Shown here piece by piece: positions 1 through 8,832 of a stretch of DNA of 64,000 nt. Origin of the DNA: Rhodococcus triatomae (lineage in GTDB: Bacteria > Actinomycetota > Actinomycetes > Mycobacteriales > Mycobacteriaceae); contig NZ_CP048814.1 in NCBI RefSeq assembly GCF_014217785.1, positions 2,914,001 to 2,978,000 on the forward strand, written 5' to 3'. A program made the translations under genes and the position numbers. Each line of letters starts with the position of its first letter. The stretch's first letter is position 1. The notes below the pieces were generated by a model. It worked only from the letters and a program-made list of their open reading frames with translations, searched no databases and was not told the DNA's origin.

Positions 1-512
1 CCCGGCACTACGACCTCGACGCCATCGTCTTCGCGACCGGATTCGACGCGCTGACCGGTTCGCTGGACCGGATCGACATCCGTGGCCGGGACGGCCGGTT
101 GCTGCGCGAGTCCTGGTCTGCCGGACCGCGAACCTACCTCGGTCTCGGTGTGGACGGGTTCCCGAACCTCTTCCTGGTGACCGGGGCCGGCAGTCCGAGC
201 GTGCTGGCGAACATGATCCTCGGTGCGGAGCAGCACGTCGACTGGATCGCGGACTGCATCCGTCACCTGGACGAGCACGGCTATGCCACGATCGAGCCCA
301 CCGTGGAAGCGGTGGAGGACTGGCTCGCCGAGTGTGCGGAGCGGGCGAGCAAGACGCTCTTCCCCACCGCGAACTCGTGGTACATGGGCGCCAATATCCC
401 GGGGAAGCCGCGCGTGTTCATGCTCTATCTCGGCGGATTCGGCAACTACGGGCGGATCTGTACCGACGTCGCGGAAGCGGGATACAAGGGGTTCACCCTC
501 ACCGCACGGTGA
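1..512 (+). CDS. C-terminal part of a Baeyer-Villiger-type flavin monooxygenase
   Basis: The gene enters from before the window; the reading frame is open from base 3 to a TGA at 510-512, so about 169 C-terminal residues are present. The fragment contains FATGFD, the ATG-containing motif that links the NADPH and FAD domains in class B flavin monooxygenases, followed by a segment (PNLFLVTGAGSPSVLANM) typical of cyclohexanone/phenylacetone monooxygenase-like enzymes. Such enzymes insert oxygen next to a ketone using FAD and NADPH. It precedes a LIV-type importer and two SDR genes in the same direction, consistent with an alcohol to ketone to ester route, which is inference. The N-terminal FAD fingerprint and the BVMO signature lie outside the window, so the subfamily cannot be set. 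Confidence 0.8.
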   Translation, partial: RHYDLDAIVFATGFDALTGSLDRIDIRGRDGRLLRESWSAGPRTYLGLGVDGFPNLFLVTGAGSPSVLANMILGAEQHVDWIADCIRHLDEHGYATIEPTVEAVEDWLAECAERASKTLFPTANSWYMGANIPGKPRVFMLYLGGFGNYGRICTDVAEAGYKGFTLTAR

Positions 513-609
513 GCGACCGCGGCACCTCCCGGTCACCGGGACATCCGGTCGACGTGACCTGTATCACCTACCTAGCGTCGGGATTTCGCCCGCTCATTCA
601 GGAGATTCG

Positions 610-1830
610 ATGTTGACGACACGTACGCGTTCTCTCGCTGCCGCCGTGGCGGTTTCGGCCCTCGCCCTCTCGGCCTGCGGGGGCAGCGACAGCTCCGGTT
701 CGGACGGAGACGGCCCGTTCCGGGTGCTCGTCACCGGAGGGCTGAGTGCGCAGGGCGCCCTCGCCGCCAACGCCCAGACGTCGGTGCTCGCCGCACAGGC
801 AGGCGCCCAGGTGCAGAACGAGGTGGGCGGAATCGGCGGGCGGCAGATCGAGCTGACCGTCGTCGACGACGGCGGTGACGCGACCAAGGCGGTGACGGAA
901 CTGCGCAACGCGATCTCGTCGGGCAACGCGCCGGATCTGTTCCTCAACTCGGGACCCTCGTCGGTCGGTGCCGCGGTGCTGCCCATCCTGAACCAGAACG
1001 ACATCCTGTCGTTCAACATCGCCCCGACGCAGGACTCCACCGATCCGTCGAAGTTTCCCCTGAACTTCGATCTCGCTCCCGGTGCGGGAGACAACGCCGA
1101 CGGCATCGTCGAACACATGCGGGAGCAGGGGTACTCGACCGTCGGCGTGATCCACGGAAGTACGGCCTACGGTGAGGAGTTCGGCCGTGAGATGGAGCGT
1201 GCCGTCGACGATGCGGGACTGCGACTGGCGCGCAACGAGGAGTACGACGTCGCGTCCCTGGACATGACGCCGCAATTGCAGTCGTTGAAGAATGCCGGTG
1301 CCGAGGCTCTCGCGGTCGATGCCTACGGCGCCCCGCTCGGCTACCTGCTGCAGTCGCTGCAGCGCCTCGACTGGGACGTGCCCCTGATCGGCAACACGTC
1401 GGTGGCGGGTACCGCCCTGGTCGCCCACGCACCGCCGAACGGGGTACTGGGAACGCCCGAGGTGGCGAACCTCGTCGTGCAGGTCTTCGCGAGCACCGTG
1501 TACGACCCCGAGGACGAGGCGGTGAACACCATGGTCGAGACGATGGCCTCGCTGGGAACGATCACCTCACCGCTGATCCTGGCCGACAACTACGACGCGT
1601 TCCCCCTGGTGGCCGCCGCCGCGGAGGCAGCGGGTACCACGACGGATGCCGAGAAGCTGGCGCAGGCCCTGGAGACTCCCGAGGTGCTCGAGGCCGCGAA
1701 GACGGCCTTCCTGCCCCGCTACCATTTCAGTGCGGATTCGCACGGTCCGGCCCCGGACGCGGACGCCCTGCGGTTCATCGCGCCCACCGCCCTCGTCGAC
1801 GGTCAGTTCGGGAACCCGGCCGCGTCATGA
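610..1830 (+). CDS. LIV-type ABC importer substrate-binding lipoprotein
   Basis: A 406-residue periplasmic-binding protein of the branched-chain amino acid (LivK-like) type. The chosen ATG follows AGGAG at 600-604. It gives a short cationic signal peptide ending in the lipobox LSAC, so the protein is probably lipid-anchored. The mature part has the two-lobe fold typical of the family, with motifs such as VVDDGGD near the N-terminus and GVIHGSTAYGEE in the middle. The open frame extends upstream to 223, but that stretch overlaps the monooxygenase in another frame and has no signal peptide. Stop and next start overlap (ATGA), placing it first in a four-gene importer operon. The ligand is unknown; proteins of this family also bind aromatic acids and other organic acids, and the catabolic neighbours favour that over amino acids. 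Confidence 0.85.
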   Translation: MLTTRTRSLAAAVAVSALALSACGGSDSSGSDGDGPFRVLVTGGLSAQGALAANAQTSVLAAQAGAQVQNEVGGIGGRQIELTVVDDGGDATKAVTELRNAISSGNAPDLFLNSGPSSVGAAVLPILNQNDILSFNIAPTQDSTDPSKFPLNFDLAPGAGDNADGIVEHMREQGYSTVGVIHGSTAYGEEFGREMERAVDDAGLRLARNEEYDVASLDMTPQLQSLKNAGAEALAVDAYGAPLGYLLQSLQRLDWDVPLIGNTSVAGTALVAHAPPNGVLGTPEVANLVVQVFASTVYDPEDEAVNTMVETMASLGTITSPLILADNYDAFPLVAAAAEAAGTTTDAEKLAQALETPEVLEAAKTAFLPRYHFSADSHGPAPDADALRFIAPTALVDGQFGNPAAS

Positions 1831-2684
1831 CGATCGTCTGGACCGGGCTCGCGCTCGGTGCGGTCTACGCGCTCGTCGCGATCGGCTACAACATCGTCTT
1901 CGTCTCCTCGCACACCTTCAACTTCGCGCAGGCCCAGCTGATGATGGTCGGCACGTTCGTCGCCTACACCGGGCTGGTGACGCTGCGACTTCCCGCCGTG
2001 GTGGTGTTCGTGATGGCCGTCCTGGCGGTGACGGCGCTCGCGGCGATCGAGGAGATCGTCGCGGTGCGGCCGGTCGCGGATCACCAGAGCCAGCTGGTCA
2101 CCACACTGGGGGTGGCGACACTGCTCAACGGCGCCACCCAGTTGATCTGGGGTACCGAACCTCTCAGCGTTCCCTTCTTCGGATCGCAGGACCCGATCAC
2201 GGTGCTCGGCGGCCGGACCTACCCGGTGGAGATCGCGCTGCTGGCGCTCGCCGTCGGCCTGGTGATCGCGTTGGGGTACTTCACTCGCAACACGATGACC
2301 GGGCTCGCCCTGATGGGCATCTCGGAGGACCGCGAGGCCGCGATGCTCCGCGGAGTGAACGTGCGGCGGCTGGCGCTCGGGGCTTTCGCGGCGTCGGGCG
2401 CACTGGCGGGCGCGGCCGGACTGTTCGTGGGTCCCAAGACGTTCGCGGTCGCGACGCTCGGTGCGGCACTGGCCATCAAGGGCTTCGTGGCCCTGGCGAT
2501 CGGCGGCTTCGGATCACTACCGGGCGCGCTCGTCGGCGGGCTCACCGTCGGGCTCGTCGAGTCGTTCACGGCGCTCGAGTTCGGTGCCCAGTACAGCAAC
2601 ATCGCCGTCTTCGTGGTTCTCATCGTGATTCTGATGGTCAAACCGGCCGGGCTCTTCGGTGCGGTTCGAGAACGGGTGGTGTGA
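1827..2684 (+). CDS. LIV-type ABC importer permease (LivH-like)
   Basis: A 285-residue hydrophobic permease with about eight membrane segments. Its N-terminus (GLALGAVYALVAIGYNIVF) is the characteristic LivH opening. The EAA-like cytoplasmic coupling region lies near residues 150-175 (MGISEDREAAMLRGVNVRRL). The ATG overlaps the stop of the binding-protein gene by four bases, indicating coupled translation. It should form the channel together with the membrane half of the next gene. Confidence 0.9.
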   Translation: MTIVWTGLALGAVYALVAIGYNIVFVSSHTFNFAQAQLMMVGTFVAYTGLVTLRLPAVVVFVMAVLAVTALAAIEEIVAVRPVADHQSQLVTTLGVATLLNGATQLIWGTEPLSVPFFGSQDPITVLGGRTYPVEIALLALAVGLVIALGYFTRNTMTGLALMGISEDREAAMLRGVNVRRLALGAFAASGALAGAAGLFVGPKTFAVATLGAALAIKGFVALAIGGFGSLPGALVGGLTVGLVESFTALEFGAQYSNIAVFVVLIVILMVKPAGLFGAVRERVV

Positions 2685-2686
2685 CG

Positions 2687-4507
2687 ATGCAGGTATGGCG
2701 CGCGCTCCGTGCGGTGCCCGGCTGGATCTTCCCGCTGGCGGCGGGTCTGGTCGTGCTGATCCTCCCGGTTCTCGGGGCCGACATGGCGACGACCCGCCAG
2801 ATCCAGCTGGCGTGCATCCTCGCGCTCGTGGTGAGCGGGCTCAATCTCAGCCTCGGCTACGCGGGTGAACTCGCGCTCGGCCAGGCCGCGATGTACGCGG
2901 CCGGCGCCTACACCGCGGGTCTGCTGTCCCAGGCCGGGCACACGGACATCCTGGTCCAGCTCGCCGCGGCAGGAGCGGTCGCGCTGCTCGTCGGAATCGT
3001 CACCGGCATACCGGGACTGAGGCTGGGGAGCTGGTCGCTCGCGATGACCTCGTTCTTCCTGGTCCTGCTGGTTCCGGACGTGCTCGCAGTGTTCGGCGGC
3101 AACACGGGCGGACGCAACGGGCTCACCGGCATGGCGCCTCCCACGCTGTTCGGTGTCGAACTCGAGACCGACGGCTTCTACTACCTCGTCGTGGTGGTCG
3201 TGATCGGCTGGTTCGCGGTGATGCGGAACCTGGTCACCTCGCGCCACGGCATCGCGTTCCGCACGCTCAAACAATCGCCCGTACTGGCCTCGTCCCAGGG
3301 CGTCTCGGTGTTCCGGATGAAGCTGTCCGGATACGCGATCGGCGCGTTCCCGGCGGGATTGGCGGGTGCCCTGTTCGCCAACACGGACCTGTTCATCTCG
3401 CCGGAGGCCTTCGGGTTCACGTTCGCGACAGCGGTACTCGCTGCCTGCATCCTCGGCGGCGCGGCAAGCGTCTACGGCGCACTGATCGGTGCCGCGGTGA
3501 TGCAGTTCGGCCCCAACCAGTCCACCGCTTTCCAGGAGTACGCGCTGTTGGTGTACGGCGGGTTCCTCATCGCCGGAGGTGTACTGCTCGGGGGCGGACT
3601 GACGCGCCTGTTCCGCGCCGGAGGGCGACGTCTGGACCGCGCCGCCGGGCTCGGGTCCGCTCCACCGGCACGGACGGATACCGGCGAAGTCGACGTCCCT
3701 CGGGTCGACGGTGCGCCGCTGGTGGTCGAGGGAGTCCGCAAGGCGTTCGGCGGCAATCAGGCGCTCGACGGCGTCGACCTGCGCGCCGAGCCGGGTTCGG
3801 TGACCGCGCTGATCGGACCGAACGGGTCCGGAAAGACGACGCTGCTGAACATGATCAGCGGCTTCTACCGCTGCGACGCCGGCCGAGTGGTGCTCGGCGA
3901 CACGGAACTTCAGAAGATGACGTCCGGGCGGGTCGCGAGGGCGGGCGTGACGCGCACGTTCCAGACCCCGAACATCCCGGAGCACGTGACGGTGCTGGAA
4001 GCGGTTGCCGCCGGCCGGTACTCGATGGACCGGGCGTCGATGGCCTCCGCGGTGCTGCGTCTTCCGCGGTTCCGCAAGGTCGCGCATGCCGACGTCGTGG
4101 AAGCGGAACGGGCACTCGAGCTGGTGGGGATGGCGCACCTGCGCAACGAGATCGCCACCTCGCTCCCGTTGGGGATGCGACGCATGCTCGAGGTGGCCCG
4201 CTCGGTGGTCGCTGCTCCCCGGATGCTGCTGTTCGACGAGGTGGCCTCCGGCCTCGACGAGGACGAGATCGAGCGGCTCGGTGACGTGATCCGGAGGCTG
4301 CGGAGCGCGGGCGCGACCGTGGTGCTCGTGGAACACAACTTCCGTCTCGTCCTCGATCTCGCCGACGAGATCGTGGTGCTGGCCCAGGGGAAAGTGATCG
4401 CGTCCGGTCCGCCCGAGCAGGTGCAGCGGCATCCGCGGGTGCTCCGTGAGTACCTCGGGGTCGAGGCAGGCGACGAGGATGCGCTACTGGACGAGGTGAA
4501 CGGATGA
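2687..4507 (+). CDS. Fused LIV-type permease and ATPase (LivM-LivG fusion)
   Basis: One 606-residue chain. Residues about 1-325 form a LivM-like permease (LNLSLGYAGELALGQAAMY is the family hallmark). A charged linker follows, and from about residue 345 there is a LivG-like ATPase. Walker A is GPNGSGKTT near residues 376-384, Walker B is MLLFDEVASGLD and the switch region is VLVEHNF. The ABC signature is degenerate: LPLGMRR stands where LSGGQQ or LSYGQQ is expected, and Walker B has DEV rather than DEP. An in-frame GTG at 2681, overlapping the previous stop as GTGA, is an alternative start. Separate livM and livG genes are usual; here the fusion fixes their stoichiometry. No frameshift is needed to read it. 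Confidence 0.88.
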   Translation: MQVWRALRAVPGWIFPLAAGLVVLILPVLGADMATTRQIQLACILALVVSGLNLSLGYAGELALGQAAMYAAGAYTAGLLSQAGHTDILVQLAAAGAVALLVGIVTGIPGLRLGSWSLAMTSFFLVLLVPDVLAVFGGNTGGRNGLTGMAPPTLFGVELETDGFYYLVVVVVIGWFAVMRNLVTSRHGIAFRTLKQSPVLASSQGVSVFRMKLSGYAIGAFPAGLAGALFANTDLFISPEAFGFTFATAVLAACILGGAASVYGALIGAAVMQFGPNQSTAFQEYALLVYGGFLIAGGVLLGGGLTRLFRAGGRRLDRAAGLGSAPPARTDTGEVDVPRVDGAPLVVEGVRKAFGGNQALDGVDLRAEPGSVTALIGPNGSGKTTLLNMISGFYRCDAGRVVLGDTELQKMTSGRVARAGVTRTFQTPNIPEHVTVLEAVAAGRYSMDRASMASAVLRLPRFRKVAHADVVEAERALELVGMAHLRNEIATSLPLGMRRMLEVARSVVAAPRMLLFDEVASGLDEDEIERLGDVIRRLRSAGATVVLVEHNFRLVLDLADEIVVLAQGKVIASGPPEQVQRHPRVLREYLGVEAGDEDALLDEVNG

Positions 4508-5226
4508 ACGCCGTGCTCGAGGTGCGGAACCTGCAGTCCGGATACGGGGACCTGCGGGTGGTGTGGGATGTGTCCTTCGACGTGCACCCGGGGCGGGTGA
4601 CCGCGCTGCTGGGTCGCAACGGTGCCGGGAAGACCAGCACCTTGCGCGCGGTCGCCGGCCTCAACCGGGTGATGCAGGGTTCGGTGCGCTTCGGCGGGGA
4701 GGATCTGGCCGGTGTCCCGCCGCACCAACGGGTACGGCGGGGGATCGCCTATGTCCAGGAGGGCAAACGCGTCTTCCAGCGGCAGACCGTCGAGCAGAAC
4801 CTCCTGCTCGGTGGGTACGTCCGGAAGGGTGGGCGCTCCGCGCTCCGGGCGGCCCTCGATCCCGTGTATGCGATGTTCCCCATACTCGCCGACAAGCGCG
4901 CGATGCCCGCGGGGTCACTCTCCGGTGGGCAGCAACAGATGCTGGCCATCGGATCCGCGCTGATGGCCGAGCCGTCGCTGCTCCTTCTCGACGAGCCGTC
5001 CGGCGGACTGGCGCCGGTCGTCGTGGCCGAGGTGATGGAGCGCGTGCAACTCCTCAAGGAATCCGGCCTCGCGGTGCTCCTCGTCGAGCAGGCGGTCGAG
5101 GCGGCGATGAGCGTGGCCGACCACGTCACCGTGCTCGACATCGGGAAGGTCGTCATGGACTCGCCGGCCGACGAGATCGACGACCTCGCCGTTCTGCGAG
5201 ACGCGTACTTCGGCCGGGTCGACTGA
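4504..5226 (+). CDS. LIV-type ABC importer ATPase (LivF-like)
   Basis: A 240-residue ATPase with all motifs intact: Walker A GRNGAGKT near residue 37, signature LSGGQQQ, Walker B LLLLDEPSGGL and the H-loop region VLLVEQAVEAA. Its ATG overlaps the stop of the fusion gene (ATGA). LivF pairs with LivG to power the importer; because the LivG half has a degenerate signature, this subunit may contribute the fully competent ATP site, which is inference. It ends the transport part of the operon; the following SDR gene begins 116 bases later. Confidence 0.9.
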   Translation: MNAVLEVRNLQSGYGDLRVVWDVSFDVHPGRVTALLGRNGAGKTSTLRAVAGLNRVMQGSVRFGGEDLAGVPPHQRVRRGIAYVQEGKRVFQRQTVEQNLLLGGYVRKGGRSALRAALDPVYAMFPILADKRAMPAGSLSGGQQQMLAIGSALMAEPSLLLLDEPSGGLAPVVVAEVMERVQLLKESGLAVLLVEQAVEAAMSVADHVTVLDIGKVVMDSPADEIDDLAVLRDAYFGRVD

Positions 5227-5342
5227 GGCCGTCCTCGATCCCGGGACCGGACGACCTCCCACTCGCCGGGAGAGCGCCCGTGCGGGCGGTGCATTCCCCG
5301 ATAGTCTCCACCGATACCGACCGTCACACGAAAGGCTCTGTC

Positions 5343-6140
5343 GTGCAACGAATGAAGGACGCTCGTGTGCTGGTGACCGGCGCCGCCGGAGGCATGGGGC
5401 GCAGCCACTGCGTGACCCTGGCCGCGGCAGGAGCGGACATCGTCGCACTCGACCTCGGCGGCGCGCAGGCCGATCTGGACGAAACCGTCGATCTGGTCCG
5501 GGCGTCCGGCCGGACCTGCATCGCGGCCACCGCGGACATCCGGGACATGTCGGCGCTGCGTGCCGCCGTCGAACCGGGAGCCCGAACCCTCGGCGGCCTC
5601 GACGTCGTCGTCGCGAACGCGGGTGTGTACGACACCCCCGGCCCGTCGTGGACCATCGATCCGGGCACCTGGAAGCGGTCGCTGGACGTCAACCTCACCG
5701 GGGCGTGGAACACCGTTCGTGCCGGAGTCGAACACTTCTCGCACGGCGGGTCCGTGGTGCTCGTCAGCTCCACCGCGGGTCTGAAGGGGATCGCCTCGGC
5801 ATCGCACTACTCTGCGGCCAAGCATGCGGTGGTCGGGCTGGCGCGCACGCTGGCCAACGAGCTCGGTCCCCGGTCGATCCGGGTCAACACCGTGCATCCG
5901 GGTTCGGTGCGCACACCGATGATCATCAACGACCGCGTCTTCGCCAACCTGTGCCCGGACGTGGAGCATCCCACCGAGGCCGATGCGGCGGCGGTGCTGG
6001 CGGCGCGCAACCTGCTGCCCGTCCCCTGGGTGGATCCGGTGGACGTGAGCAACGCCGTGCTCTTCCTCGCGTGCGACGACTCCCGATACATGACCGGTGG
6101 ACAACTCGTCGTCGACGCCGGCCTGACCCAGAAGGTATGA
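5343..6140 (+). CDS. Mycofactocin-type short-chain dehydrogenase
   Basis: A 265-residue SDR. The nicotinamide-binding motif TGAAGGMGRSH is near the N-terminus, NAG follows in the middle, and the catalytic set is Ser (VSSTAG), then YSAAK. The GRSH variant, the NTVHPGSVRTPM segment and the C-terminal LPVPWVDPVDVSNAVLFLACDDSRYMTG match, from memory, the mycofactocin-coupled SDR subfamily, in which NAD is held without exchange and electrons pass to the peptide-derived cofactor mycofactocin. The GTG at 5343 is preferred because AAGG sits about nine bases upstream; an ATG at 5352 is also possible. The substrate is unknown, possibly a hydroxyl group on the compound imported by the neighbouring transporter. 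Confidence 0.82.
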   Translation: MQRMKDARVLVTGAAGGMGRSHCVTLAAAGADIVALDLGGAQADLDETVDLVRASGRTCIAATADIRDMSALRAAVEPGARTLGGLDVVVANAGVYDTPGPSWTIDPGTWKRSLDVNLTGAWNTVRAGVEHFSHGGSVVLVSSTAGLKGIASASHYSAAKHAVVGLARTLANELGPRSIRVNTVHPGSVRTPMIINDRVFANLCPDVEHPTEADAAAVLAARNLLPVPWVDPVDVSNAVLFLACDDSRYMTGGQLVVDAGLTQKV

Positions 6141-6141
6141 G

Positions 6142-6972
6142 ATGAGTGGACGACTGGACGGAAAGATCGCGCTGGTCACGGGAGCGGCGCGAGGTATCGG
6201 GCGGGCGCAGGCCGTGCGATTCGCGCAGGAAGGTGCCGACATCGTCGCCGTGGACGTGTGCGGACCGATCGACACCGTCGTCACCCCGCCCTCCGGACGT
6301 GCGGATCTGGACGAGACCGTGTCCGCGATCCGGGCTGCGGGGCGGCGGGTGGAGCCGCACGTGGTGGACGTCCGCGACCTGGAGGCCCTGCGGACCGCGG
6401 TGACACGGAGCGCGCACTCGCTCGGCGGGCTGGACATCGTCTGCGCGACGGCGGGAATCAGTTCCTCGGGCCCGGCGCTGGACCTGGACGAGACCACCTG
6501 GCAGACGATGCTCGACGTGAACCTCACCGGCGTCTGGCACACCTGCACGGCGACGGCCCCACACCTGATCGATCGTGGTGGGGGATCGATGATTCTCACC
6601 AGCTCGATCGCCGGACTGCGCGGGCTGGTCGGGGTCGCGCACTACACGGCGGCCAAGCACGGAGTGGTGGGACTCATGCGCGCGCTGGCGAAGGAACTCG
6701 CGCCGCACCGGGTCCGGGTCAACACCGTCCATCCCACGAACGTGAACACGACGGTGATCCAGAACGATTCGGTGCGGCGGGTGTTCCGCCCGGACCGTGA
6801 GAATCCCACGATCGAGGAGTTCGCCGAGGCAGCCACCTCGATGAACATGCTCCAGGTCCCCTGGATCGAGCCCGAGGACGTGGCGAATGCCAGCCTCTTC
6901 CTCGCCTCCGACGAGGCCAGGTACATCACCTCGGTGGCCCTACCGGTGGATGCGGGCAGTACCCAGCGCTGA
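6142..6972 (+). CDS. Mycofactocin-type short-chain dehydrogenase, second copy
   Basis: A 276-residue SDR starting one base after the stop of the first copy. It has TGAARGIGRAQ for the nucleotide, the insertion between strand 2 and helix C that is characteristic of mycofactocin-coupled SDRs (residues about 33-55, rich in Pro, Asp and Thr), catalytic Ser in LTSSIAG, and YTAAK. The C-terminal half contains NTVHPTNVNT and MLQVPWIEPEDVANASLFLAS, near-exact subfamily features. It shares only moderate identity with its neighbour, so the pair is not a recent duplication. No mycofactocin biosynthesis genes are in the window; they would have to be elsewhere in the genome. Confidence 0.88.
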   Translation: MSGRLDGKIALVTGAARGIGRAQAVRFAQEGADIVAVDVCGPIDTVVTPPSGRADLDETVSAIRAAGRRVEPHVVDVRDLEALRTAVTRSAHSLGGLDIVCATAGISSSGPALDLDETTWQTMLDVNLTGVWHTCTATAPHLIDRGGGSMILTSSIAGLRGLVGVAHYTAAKHGVVGLMRALAKELAPHRVRVNTVHPTNVNTTVIQNDSVRRVFRPDRENPTIEEFAEAATSMNMLQVPWIEPEDVANASLFLASDEARYITSVALPVDAGSTQR

Positions 6973-7029
6973 ATCGCCGAACGGCCGGAACCTCCGTCGA
7001 GGATCGTCCGCCGCCGATACCATCGCGGG

Positions 7030-8166
7030 GTGACGGTTCGACGAGTCCTGTCCGTGGCCACCCTCCTGGTCGCGAGTGCCGCCGTGACCGTTCTTCCCGG
7101 AGTGACGGCTACGGCCGAGCCCGCGGCAGAGCACGGCACGGTCACGGCGTACGAGCCCCGCCCACCGGGCTGGGCGGGCTCGGATCGAGCCTGGTACGTC
7201 GAGTACACGACGGAATCACCCACCGGCGGAACCACTGTCGCCTCGGGCGCCGTGCTCGTTCCCGAGGGGGCGCCGCCGCCCGGCGGCTGGCCCGTGATCG
7301 CCTGGGGACACGGAACCAGCGGGCTCGCGCCGCAGTGCGGATTCACCGCCACGGACGGCCGGTACGACGCGGACATCGTCGCCCGCTTCCAGGACCAGGG
7401 CTATGCCGTGGTGGCGCCGGACTACCTCGGGCTCGGGCCGACGGCCGAGACGCCGCACCCCTACCTCCATTCGCGCACCGAGGCGACCGCCACCGTCGAC
7501 CTGGTCCGCGCAGCGGTGTCGGCGAACCCCGATCTGTCCGACACCTGGGCCGTCGTCGGCGTGTCCCAGGGCGGGCACGCGGCGCTCAACGCCGGGCACC
7601 TCGCCGGATCGCGCGCGCCGGAACTCGACTTCCGGGGAACCGCGGCGCTCGCGCCCGCGACCAACATCGACAAGGCCTTCGCCCTGGTCGGCCCGTACGT
7701 GCCCGAGATCCCCGGGCTGGACGGCGCCACCGCCTACTTCGCAGCCGCCCTGGCCGGCCTGCGGGTCGCCGCACCGGATCTCGACCTGGCCGCGTATCTC
7801 ACCCCCACGGGCGCGGAACTGGTGGACGGTCTGGAGACCCTGTGCGTGCAGGACTGGGGCGACCGCGTCGGCGGAGCATCTCTCGGGTCCCTCATGACCA
7901 GGCCGGCCTTCGACGGCGAACTCGCATCCCGGCTCCAGCAGTACATGGCGGTACCGACCGCCGGCTACGACCGGCCGGTCCTCGTCACCCACGGATACGC
8001 CGACACCACCGTTCCCGTCGTCACCACGCTGGCACTGCTCGGCGAGTTCCAGGTGGCCGGTACGCAGTACGAATTCCATACGTACGACGTGGAGCACGGC
8101 GGGATCGTGGACGCGTCCTGGCCGCAGTTGCTGCCGTACCTCGCCGGGATTCTCGCCCCGGCGTAA
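7030..8166 (+). CDS. Secreted lipase (secretory lipase family)
   Basis: A 378-residue alpha/beta hydrolase with a cleavable signal peptide (about residues 1-28). The nucleophile elbow is GVSQGG near residue 180, the likely acid is Asp in GYADTTVP and the likely base is His in VEHGG near the C-terminus. The oxyanion region is WGHGTSGLAP. The layout matches the fungal and actinobacterial secretory lipase family (LIP). The GTG start has no strong ribosome site. It ends ten bases before the convergent reductase gene, with no obvious hairpin between them. Confidence 0.82.
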   Translation: MTVRRVLSVATLLVASAAVTVLPGVTATAEPAAEHGTVTAYEPRPPGWAGSDRAWYVEYTTESPTGGTTVASGAVLVPEGAPPPGGWPVIAWGHGTSGLAPQCGFTATDGRYDADIVARFQDQGYAVVAPDYLGLGPTAETPHPYLHSRTEATATVDLVRAAVSANPDLSDTWAVVGVSQGGHAALNAGHLAGSRAPELDFRGTAALAPATNIDKAFALVGPYVPEIPGLDGATAYFAAALAGLRVAAPDLDLAAYLTPTGAELVDGLETLCVQDWGDRVGGASLGSLMTRPAFDGELASRLQQYMAVPTAGYDRPVLVTHGYADTTVPVVTTLALLGEFQVAGTQYEFHTYDVEHGGIVDASWPQLLPYLAGILAPA

Positions 8167-8175
8167 GGGGGCCGG

Positions 8176-8823
8176 TCAGTATCCGACGGTGAACCGCTCC
8201 CGATAGTGCGTCGGGCTGGCGATCTCGTCGACGAAGGCCGTGGCGAAATCCGCCCCGGCGATCGAGGAGTTGCCGTCCGGCTCGGTGAGGAGGACGTCGC
8301 CGCCGAGCCGGTACGTGCCGCGTGCGGGCACGTCCTGATCGCGCCCGAACACGGCGGACGGACTGACCGCGAACCAGTTGACGTTCTCCAGCGTGCGTTC
8401 GAGTTCGTCCAGGACCGCCCAGGTGCCGAGCGCCTCGGGCCGATACTCGTCGGGGAAGTCGGGAGTGTCGATCAGTCGCGGCCCGTCCGCACTCACCTGC
8501 AGCGACGCCGCGCCGCTGACGACACCGAGGCGCCTGCGGTACTCGACGACGGCGTCGGTGAGGGCCGGGACCGCGTCGACGGCCTTGCGCCCTCGGATCT
8601 CCCGGCCCGGTACGGCGAGGACCACCACGTCCGCGTCCCGGGCCAGTGCCTCCACGAACAGGGCGTCGAACAGGTCGCCGGGGCGGAGCGTGAGGTGTTC
8701 GCCGGGAGTGAGGCCGTCGGTGTCGCGCGCGACGGCGATGACGTCGTAGCCGCGAGCGAGTGCTTCGGCGGTGATGTGTCCGCCGGCGAATCCGGTGGCC
8801 CCGATGACGGCGATGGTGGTCAT
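8176..8823 (-). CDS. NAD(P)H-binding Rossmann-fold reductase
   Basis: A 215-residue atypical SDR of the NAD(P)-binding, NmrA-like kind. Its N-terminal motif is IGATGFAGGHITAEAL. It lacks a YxxxK motif, as do many members that are reductases of flavins or quinones or are only binding proteins. It starts nine bases after the stop of the upstream OYE-like gene on the same strand and is probably the last gene of that operon. The substrate cannot be inferred. Confidence 0.75.
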   Translation of the reverse strand: MTTIAVIGATGFAGGHITAEALARGYDVIAVARDTDGLTPGEHLTLRPGDLFDALFVEALARDADVVVLAVPGREIRGRKAVDAVPALTDAVVEYRRRLGVVSGAASLQVSADGPRLIDTPDFPDEYRPEALGTWAVLDELERTLENVNWFAVSPSAVFGRDQDVPARGTYRLGGDVLLTEPDGNSSIAGADFATAFVDEIASPTHYRERFTVGY

Positions 8824-8832
8824 TCCCCGATG

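Noticed and set aside
2219-4432. Long minus-strand open frame of 737 residues opposite the importer genes
   Set aside because: It is antisense to well-supported permease and ATPase genes, has an Arg/His/Gln-rich composition and no family motif; a frame shadow of GC-rich coding DNA.
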